A stretch of DNA of 64,000 nt from Pycnopodia helianthoides (taxonomy: Eukaryota; Echinodermata; Asteroidea; Forcipulatida; Asteriidae). The notes under the pieces were generated by a model. It saw only the letters and a list, made by a program, of their open reading frames with translations. It searched no databases and was not told where the DNA came from. Position numbers and translations under genes: made by a program. Below, piece after piece: positions 57,001 through 64,000 of the stretch (the stretch's first letter is position 1; the number at the start of each line of letters is the position of its first letter). The stretch is from contig CM063244.1 of NCBI GenBank assembly GCA_032158295.1, forward strand, positions 27,893,848 to 27,957,847. Reading direction: 5' to 3'.

Positions 57001-58254
57001 GGGGGCTCCGCCGGCTAAATTATGAAATAGGCTTGACATGAACACAATTCCCTCATTTCAGGGTGTCATGGCCGAGTGGTTTAGAGCATCGGATTCAAGT
57101 TCTGGTGGTCGAGTCATTGGGGTGTGGGTTCGAATCCCGGTCGTGACACTTGTGTCCTTGAGCAAGATGCTTTACTATAATTGCTCCTCTCCACCCAGGG
57201 GTATAATGGGTACCTGCGAGGGTAGAGGTTGATATTGTGTATGAAAAAGCCTTCGGTGCGCCACGGCAGCACGGGGCTGTATACTCCCCAGGGAGCTGAG
57301 AAAGATAACAGGAATGCTATTGGCCCAATGACCAGGGCACTAATGTAAAGCGCATTGATATGTTATTGTGAAATGCGCTATATAAGAACTAGTTATTATT
57401 ATTATTATTATTATTATTTCACAAGCCCTGATTCTTTGCTTATGGTAAGCAGAGCCATGACACTGGGCCCCAGTCTTGACACTTGTTTCCTTAACCAAGA
57501 CACCTATCATTACTTTGTCCTTCGGATGGGTCTTAAGCCGGAGGTCCTGGTTGTTGTATTAAAAAAAATTAATACATGTAAAATACACTTACATGTATTG
57601 CAAAGAGTTTAATATGCTGTTGGGCAGTCTGTATGGTTGAAATCCTTTGAATGAAATTGATGACTTAGTTTTTACATTCAGGATAAAAAATACTTCCATT
57701 ATTTTTTGGTCTCTTCAACAGGAAAGTTCCAGTTTAAAAACATGCAAAGGCTATGGGATAGCTGCAATACTGAGGACTTCCAATCTAGGCTTATCTTGAT
57801 CCAAGATGCAAAACACTCCAAACACTGGCTGGAGGAGATCCCCAATGACAATAACAACGTAATTGCGATGCAAACTTGCAAACTGAGTCAATCAACAGAC
57901 CCTGAGACGGGGGCTGTGGCAAGAGTTGGGGATTTTACTCGCGATTGGGTCAAGTTTAACGGCTCAAACAATAACAATATCAATTGGAAGGAGAGAGGGA
58001 GGAAAACCAAAGCAGTCTATAAAGTTTCTCCTTCGTGGAGTGACAATGAATTCCATGTTCCTAATGAAAAAGATATCACAGAGTACACTTCCTTTTTCCC
58101 CCCAAAATTGAACAGTTTGATAATAACTCTTTTGATTCCAGCTAAGTTTATTAAAAACACAAATTGCTGTCCCAGTTGGAAACGCTTTATGATGAGTTGG
58201 TTTCCCCCATCTTTTGTTGATACTGGGCATGGCTTTAAGCTAGTTAACTCTTGA
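54016..58254 (+). CDS. TMEM168-like paralog, copy 4, apparently intact
   Basis: Coding exons 54016-55292, 56025-56257 and 57722-58254 join in phase to 680 aa. It is very similar to copy 3 throughout, with exon 2 nearly identical, so the two come from a recent tandem duplication (start codons about 12 kb apart). Seen: an ACCATGG start, about ten hydrophobic segments, LELVGFS, DPVFDLFFSN and MATKGMRLQ, then a soluble domain with VVFYCGD (486-492) and SRLILIQDAKHS. The C terminus is complete: CCPSWKRFMMSWF, DTGHGFKLVNS and stop. The 14-residue linker of the canonical gene is missing and the YSGH motif is changed to YCGD. Intron 2 (1.46 kb) contains a full SINE at about 57060-57417. Same molecular role as TMEM168 cannot be assumed, given these changes. 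Confidence 0.93.
57060..57417 (+). mobile_element. Full-length tRNA-derived SINE in copy-4 intron 2
   Basis: Starts GGTGTCATGGCCGAGTGGTT (box A), with box B GGTTCGAATCC at 57128, then TTGTGTCCTTGAGCAAGATG, GTATACTCCCCAGGGAGCTG and a tail ending GCTATATAAGAACTAG followed by (ATT)n. It is absent from intron 2 of copy 3 at the matching place, so it inserted after the duplication. Confidence 0.85.
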
Positions 58255-58401
58255 TTAAAAACAGTTCAAAACACACTTTTACTAGATGTCTGTGGCACAG
58301 TTTATGATAATTGTTTCATAATTGGATTACAATAACCTTCATGCAGACAACATATGTATGGAGTTGTACATTGATGACGTCATCATGTGTCATTTAATGC
58401 C

Positions 58402-58798
58402 TTAAAGACACTGGACACCTTTGGTAATTGTCAAAGACCAGTCTTCTCACTCGGTGTATCCCAACATATGCACAAAATAACAAACCTGTGAAAATTTGAA
58501 CTCAATTGGTCGTCGAAGTTGCGAGATAATAATGGAAGAAAAAACACCCTTGTCACACGAAGTTGTGTGCTTTCAGATGCTTGATAAGTTGATTTCGAGA
58601 CCTGACGCGTGAGGTCTCAAAATCAGTTCAAATATTTTACTGAGAAATTACTTCTTTCTCAAAAACTATGTTACTTCAGAGGGAGCCGTTTCTCACAATG
58701 TTTTATTCTATCAACAGCTCTCCATTGCTCGTTACCAAGTAAGTTTTTTATGCTAACAATTATTTTGAGTAATTACCAATAGTGTCCAGTGCCTTTAA
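58402..58798. mobile_element. TTAA-flanked element, family B
   Basis: Inverted copy of 49185-49570, with ends AGACACTGGACACC and GTGTCCAGTGCCT between TTAA sites. It lies about 150 bp after the stop of TMEM168 copy 4 and may fall in its 3'UTR. Confidence 0.85.
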
Positions 58799-59235
58799 AG
58801 GCGCATTTTTTAAAGCCGTGTATCTACTAAACCTCAGGACCGACTACGTTGAAACTTAAAGTATTGTTAGACAACGACATTGACTGCTAATATTTGAAGT
58901 GATGTCATGATGACGTCATCACACTATTTTTTACAAATTTTGAAACTTTTACCACTTATTACATATCTTGAGAACAAAGCAGGCTGCAATCAAATGGTAT
59001 TTTGCATCAGGCCTGAAAGGTCATAATGCATAAAAAGGTGGAGTGACATCTTCAAGACATCATCAATTGTCACGTTGTCACCACCAAGTGTTTTACAAAA
59101 TCATATACATACAGATCAAGCTAAAAACTTTTTATTGATTCAAGCTGGAGTGTTCATGTTACATCAACAAATTTAGGTCCAACACTTTGGAAATTGTGCA
59201 AAGTTTTAAAAAAGCTGAAAAAGGCCTTTGTTGAG

Positions 59236-60250
59236 TAATGTGTAGGACACTTCATTGTTGATGACAGTTTTTTTTTAAACTTTTGCCCTTTCCTGGATGT
59301 TTTTTTTCCCTTCCATACGCTAAGTATTGGGCCACAATAAAGTATTCTGATTGGTCTGTTTTTGCATTTTTAAATAAGGTAGACTAAGGAAAGCGTTATT
59401 ACTATACACGTACTGGTGGTACAGGGCGATAGCCTTGGAGCACAGCCTGGTTTATCGCATGCAGTGCGTGCTATCGGTGTCGCTAATGTTAATCGGTGAT
59501 AATAAAAATAGAGGCAAGAGGTATAAGAAAACTAAACAAACTTAAATGTTATCTCTTGCCCATTGTTCTTACTCCACTGATCTATTTTCTTTTAACCCTC
59601 GGGGAAGCAACGTGGTGAAAAAATTCTCCACATGTTCCAAATATGGTCATAATTTCTTTTCCAAAAAAGCCACTATTTTCTGTATTCGACACCCCTTGTA
59701 TACACCACAAGCCTGTAGACTCCCATTGGCCAGGCTATAACCACTGCCGAGTAAGAATTATTGAATGACAGCAGTCCCAAGGGACAGCTATGCCCTTGGG
59801 AATTGTAACTTGATATCTTAGTGAGCCAACTCCTTGTGCCATTATCTCTTTGTGTCAACCCTGTGCCGCCCAGAGCTAAAACAGGTCGTAAATAACACAC
59901 ACTGCTGGCCCAGACAAAAGCCCTGTGGGGATTAAAATTGCTTTGGGCTTGCAGGAGGGGGTCATTGACCTACAAAACTGAGTGTTGATAAAATCCTCCA
60001 CCTGGAGGACACGCGTTATACAGAAGGGCCCGCTTCTCCGTTAATGTATCAACTATTTTCTTTAAATGTATCATAAAATAGCTGGCACTATATCACGGAG
60101 GTAGCATTGTCCACTTCTGAAGTGGATGTCATTGTTGTTTTTGAGTCGTGTAAAGGAACAAAATTTAACGCAAAACACTGTCGAAAGGACGATTTTACAA
60201 ATTACAAGTCATACAGTCTTCTCCAATAATTATATAGGCATATGTGTCAA
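59236..60250. other. Intergenic stretch without recognised gene
   Basis: Holds no exon that I recognise. ORFs of 64 and 75 aa at 59546-59900 overlap on opposite strands and look incidental. Confidence 0.5.
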
Positions 60251-60254
60251 TAGG

Positions 60255-60470
60255 TATTGCCTATTAGTATTAATTAGTCTAATAAAAATACTGTTTTGAG
60301 ACCAAGTTAGAAAGCAAACATTATGCTGATTATGCTGTGTCTAGTATTAGAATTGCTTCAAATTCAAGATGACTTGGTTTCCCCCAACTTTTATTGGTAA
60401 CTGGACATGACTTAAAGTTTGAATTAAACAAATTGAGTCAAAGGTTTTAGTCCAATGAGAGACCTTTGGT
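60255..60470 (+). pseudogene. TMEM168 3' remnant (copy 5), last-exon tail
   Basis: The segment matches the 3' part of the decayed copy 2: TTAGTCTAATAAAAAT, GAGACCAAGTTAGAAAGC, then TTGGTTTCCCCCAACTTTTA near 60378 and AAATTGAGTCAAAGG. It lacks the TTAA element that interrupts copy 2, so it preserves the pre-insertion state. Only the region around the C terminus and 3' flank is recognisable; no exon 1 was found nearby. It is part of a larger duplicated 3' block that continues to 64000. Confidence 0.78.
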
Positions 60471-60475
60471 GACGC

Positions 60476-60590
60476 TAGGTGGCAGCAGACTTACCAGGTA
60501 AATTCCATTGTTCTCGGAAATTTGCCCATGCTCAGAACTGCGTAAAGAATAGAAATTTACCTGGTAAACGTCTGCTGCCAACTAGTGTTC
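60476..60590. mobile_element. Small hairpin element, copy 2
   Basis: GGTGGCAGCAGACTTACCAG and TACCTGGTAAACGTCTGCTG are inverted arms around a core containing TTGCCCATGCTCAGAACTGC, also present in copy 1. It sits exactly where the 60-kb TMEM168 block stops matching the 35-kb block, so it inserted into the duplicate. Confidence 0.7.
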
Positions 60591-60646
60591 CAAAGTCTCC
60601 CATTGCTTCATCTATTTAGCATGTGTGGAGAGCTATTTTTGTACAC

Positions 60647-61026
60647 TTAAAGGAACATTACAGAATTGGTCAGAAAAAAACTTGTAAAATATACTTTTTG
60701 ATCACAGATTTACATCAAACTTACCTGGTTTAACGATGATGCTAGTAGAAAACATCCCTTGAAATATTTCTGTCTGAAATGCCATATTTGATGAGAAATG
60801 AATAGACTAATTTTCCGATTGGAGTTTATCGCTCAGTGAGGGTTTTATTCATTTGTTGAATCTATATGATTTCATGCAAAATGTGTAATCGGTTTTTCAC
60901 TATTTTCTCATGACCCAGATGGCCGATTGATCTCAAACTTCTACAGGTTTGTCAGTTTATGTATATGGTGGATTACATAAAGTGCTTACACTGTTAGCAA
61001 AAACCAATTCTGTAATGTTCCTTTAA
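60647..61026. mobile_element. TTAA-flanked element, family A
   Basis: Full element with TTAA on both sides and the shared internal stretch CAGTTTATGTATATGGTGG. It lies just downstream of the TMEM168 remnant. Confidence 0.85.
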
Positions 61027-61229
61027 TGCAATTGCAACTTTGTATCAATTATTTAGTTTTTACGCTTGTAAATAATGCTTTATTGGCATCCAAGTACTTG
61101 GTATGCTTACAGATGCTTGCTCCAATTTTTTTGGCCGATTTGACACCGAAATTTGAATTTGAGTTTAAAAAAGTTACTCTTAAAGACTAAGTTCTCACTT
61201 GCTGTTGACTTGCAACATGACTTTGTATA

Positions 61230-61621
61230 TGTCACCCGCTCTGTGAAAATGAGTCTGATGTTGACAATTTAAAGAATTGGATTATATACATGGCTGGAAA
61301 GAACATACCAACAGCAGTAATTTGATGTCTAAGCTCTGGGGTGTAGTGCGTTGCTGAGTTACTCCCGTTTGAAATTAGCCAATATATCATTTTTTGTTGA
61401 AAACAAATTCCAAGTAAATTGATGTTTAAAATTACCATTTCGCTCTACATATAAGCAAAAGGACACAAATTAGACTAAAGTATGATCACAAAATTGTTGT
61501 TTTCATAGCTTTAATGACTAAAATTGAGTGTTCTGAAAGTTTACCATCCATAAATAGATCTTAAACAAGTAAAAAAAAAAAACATCAGATATCAGACTCA
61601 TTTTCGTAGAGCGGGTCACAT
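61230..61621. mobile_element. Inverted-repeat element, second copy
   Basis: Ends TGTCACCCGCTCTGTGAAAA and TTTTCGTAGAGCGGGTCACA with the same interior (GGATTATATACATGGCTGG). It interrupts the duplicated block: the flanking TTGCTGTTGACT (61200) and later AAGATACATTTTGTAATTA (62095) are contiguous at 36722-36765. Confidence 0.88.
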
Positions 61622-62452
61622 ATTTTCATAAGTTTGTCGTCTGCTCTTTGCTGAAAACCAGAGGTTTGGAACAAATGTATTGTACCCCAAACCTGTAAGT
61701 ACTTATATATATATCATACCTCTTTGTGGTTATGGCAAGTATATTTTAAAGAGTTTAGGAAAATTTCCCTTTTTTATTTAGAGGTTGAATATCTGACATT
61801 GTACAGGGCTGGTAGGTATCCGTATTCATGGTATGTACCAGTATCAAACCTCAACAGAATCATTTCTGTCTAAATTATTGTCAAAAATGAGAAAATAGCA
61901 TATGAAGAAGGTCGAAATTCACCAATGGTTATTTTGTTTGCTGCATCAAAATCAGCCCGAAATGAATGTACGTTACAAAATTTGTGTAAAAGACTTAACA
62001 CTTGTTTTTATTATTTTTCAATAAAATGTGACCTCAACAGCTTAAGTCAATTTACTCCTCAAAAAAAACAAAAATATCTGGGCACTTTATGTTCAAGATA
62101 CATTTTGTAATTATGAATTTTTAATTAGTCCTATTATTGCTTTTACTGAAATGCACTATGTTTATACAAGCTCCTTGGAGTATTTTTAGAAATGTATTCG
62201 TAGCTGTATAAGTGCATTTTTGTAGACGAGCATTAACAGTTATCGGTTATGGATTCTCAAGTAACTTGTTAGATACTATTTTGTTTAGGGTTTGTTCAGT
62301 GAAGATTCTTGTACAAAACTGAGGGATTAGCAAAATAAGATTCATTAATCGATTTTCTTGTACTTTTTTTTCAATTAACTGTTGTTCAATAAGTTGTATG
62401 AACACTTTGGAACAAAGGGCTTCTTGGGTAATTTACCTTCAAAATTCAATTA

Positions 62453-64000
62453 TTATATGATAAAACAGATAAATGATGAACCTGAAGTGGTGAAGCCTTA
62501 AGCCACCCTTATGGACCGATTTAACTCATTCAAGTTCATCTCGATTCGGTTAAGTTTTAAGAGCGTTCAGACACACAAAGTTAAACCCGAATGAGTTCAA
62601 ACTGCCTTAAAACCGACTTTAGTACCAGTGTCTGAACGACCTCTATGGGCTGCAGCAACAGTGTGTTAAAGAATCCCTGCAAGCTGAATGATATCAAGTT
62701 ACACTACTCATGTAAAGGGCGTCTGTAGCCAACAGTCATAAGGAAAACGCACTGTTTGCACCAATCATAGCCAACAGTGATAAGGAAAACGCACTGTTTG
62801 CACCAATCATAGCCAACAGTCATAAGGAAAATGCACTGTTTGCACCAATCATAGCCAACAGTCATAAGGGAAACGCACTGTTTGCACCAATCGTAGCCAG
62901 CAGTCATAAGGAAAATGCACTGTTTGCACCAATCATAGCCAACAGTCATAAGGGAAATGCACTGTTTGCACCAATCGTAGCCAACAGTCATAAGGAAAAC
63001 GCACTGTTTGCACCAATCGTAGCCAACAGTCATAAGGAAAACGCACTGTTTGCACCAATCCTAGCCAACATAGTCATAAGGAAAACGCACTGTTTGCACC
63101 AATCCTAGCCAACAGTGACAAGGAAAACACACTGTTTGCGCCAATCCTAGCCAACAGTCATAAGGAAAACACACTGTTTGCACCAATCGTAGCCAACAGT
63201 GATAAGGAAAACGCACTGTTTGCGCCAATCATAGCCAACAGTGATAAGGAAAACACACTGTTTGCACCAATCATAGCCAACAGTCATAAGAAAAATGCAC
63301 TGTTTGCACCAATCATAGCCAACAGTCATAAGAAAAACACACTGTTTGCACCAATCATAGCCAACAGTCATAAGGAAAATGCACTGTTTGCGCCAATCGT
63401 AGCCAACAGTCATAAGGAAAATGCACTGTTTGCACCAATCATAGCCAACAGTCATAGGGGAAACGCACTGTTTGCACCAATAGTCAACAGTTTTAAGGAA
63501 AACGCACTGTTTGCGCCAATCGTAGCCAACAGTCATGGAAAACGCACTGTTTGCGCCAATTAAAAACATTTTTTCAACATCTTCTAGAAGTCATTTTTTT
63601 TTCTGAGGGTCTGTTTTATACCAATCATTATAAAAATGTAACAATAAATTTTACAAGGAGAAAAATCACTGTATCTGGGGAGACTATCTAGCTGTTTTTT
63701 TAATACAATATATGACCCCAGAGATTTGTGAAAAATGCAATTAGGTCAAGTATTCACACAGCTGAACAGGCTGATTGAAATGCAATTATAGGTCAAGTAT
63801 TCACACAGCTGAACAGGTTGATTAAAACGCAATTAGGTCAAGTATAAACACAGCTGAAAAGGCTGATTGAAGTGTCTGAAACAAATGAAATTTTTCCTGT
63901 TTGTTGGCATTGATATGAGGATACACTCTGAAAAATATGAAATTTTTGATTATAAAAATTAATTAGTTATTGGCTAATTAGTGATTTTGTGCTGTCTGCT
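62453..64000. repeat. Duplicated 3' block with about 20 units of the 42-bp minisatellite
   Basis: GGTGAAGCCTTAAGCCACCC and the following 230 bp match 37840-38080. The 42-bp array runs 62717-63562 and the 45-bp array 63735-63870. The long minus-strand ORFs here are repeat translations. The block runs off the end of the window. Confidence 0.88.

Noticed and set aside
57060..57150. tRNA gene with intact box A and box B
   Set aside because: It continues into a shared 3' body and an (ATT)n tail, so it is the head of a SINE.
62704..63569. Minus-strand ORFs of 109 and 140 aa with a 14-residue repeat
   Set aside because: By-product of the 42-bp tandem repeat; the same happens at 38065-38529. No start context, splice sites or similarity to a protein.

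Overview
The window is eukaryotic nuclear DNA from an animal. The coding signal is split into short exons with GT/AG borders and separated by AT-rich introns. The genes sit in a dense background of foldback elements, tRNA-derived SINEs and minisatellites. The protein families and the repeat types (TTAA-flanked short inverted-repeat elements, foldbacks ending in CCCAATTTCAT) suggest a marine deuterostome. My best guess is an echinoderm, possibly a sea star; this is a judgement by eye, not a database result.

Layout: (1) 1-4.5 kb is repeats and the 3' side of the first gene. (2) 4.5-17.6 kb, minus strand, is RPAP3, the HSP90/R2TP co-chaperone. I could thread it through 11 coding exons with consistent phases (493 aa) plus a 5' noncoding exon. 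(3) 17.5-17.8 kb is a probable head-to-head promoter region. (4) 19.5-24.3 kb, plus strand, is a full TMEM168 gene (699 aa, three coding exons). (5) 24.3-31 kb is gene-free and full of short transposons, some nested. (6) 31.1-64 kb is a tandem array of further TMEM168 paralogs: a decayed copy (33.5-35.4 kb), a copy with a C-terminal frameshift (42.0-47.0 kb), an apparently intact copy (54.0-58.3 kb) and a short 3' remnant (60.3-60.5 kb). The copies are separated by duplicated flanks that carry the same 42-bp and 45-bp minisatellites.

Each paralog in the array has a duplicated TATA-containing promoter with a short noncoding first exon ending in a GTAAG donor. An additional diverged promoter (50.8 kb) and a truncated one (31.1 kb) have no gene of their own. 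Comparing copies gives empty sites that date and delimit several insertions: a TTAA element in the decayed copy, and a 27-bp minisatellite plus an inverted-repeat element in intron 1 of the 42-kb copy.

Most interesting biology: the C-terminal domain of TMEM168 looks to me like a degenerate caspase-type fold (YSGH motif followed by a strand ending in Asp). The ancestral-type gene keeps the histidine motif and the array copies have lost it. RPAP3 and TMEM168 have no known functional link; their neighbourhood is probably only positional.
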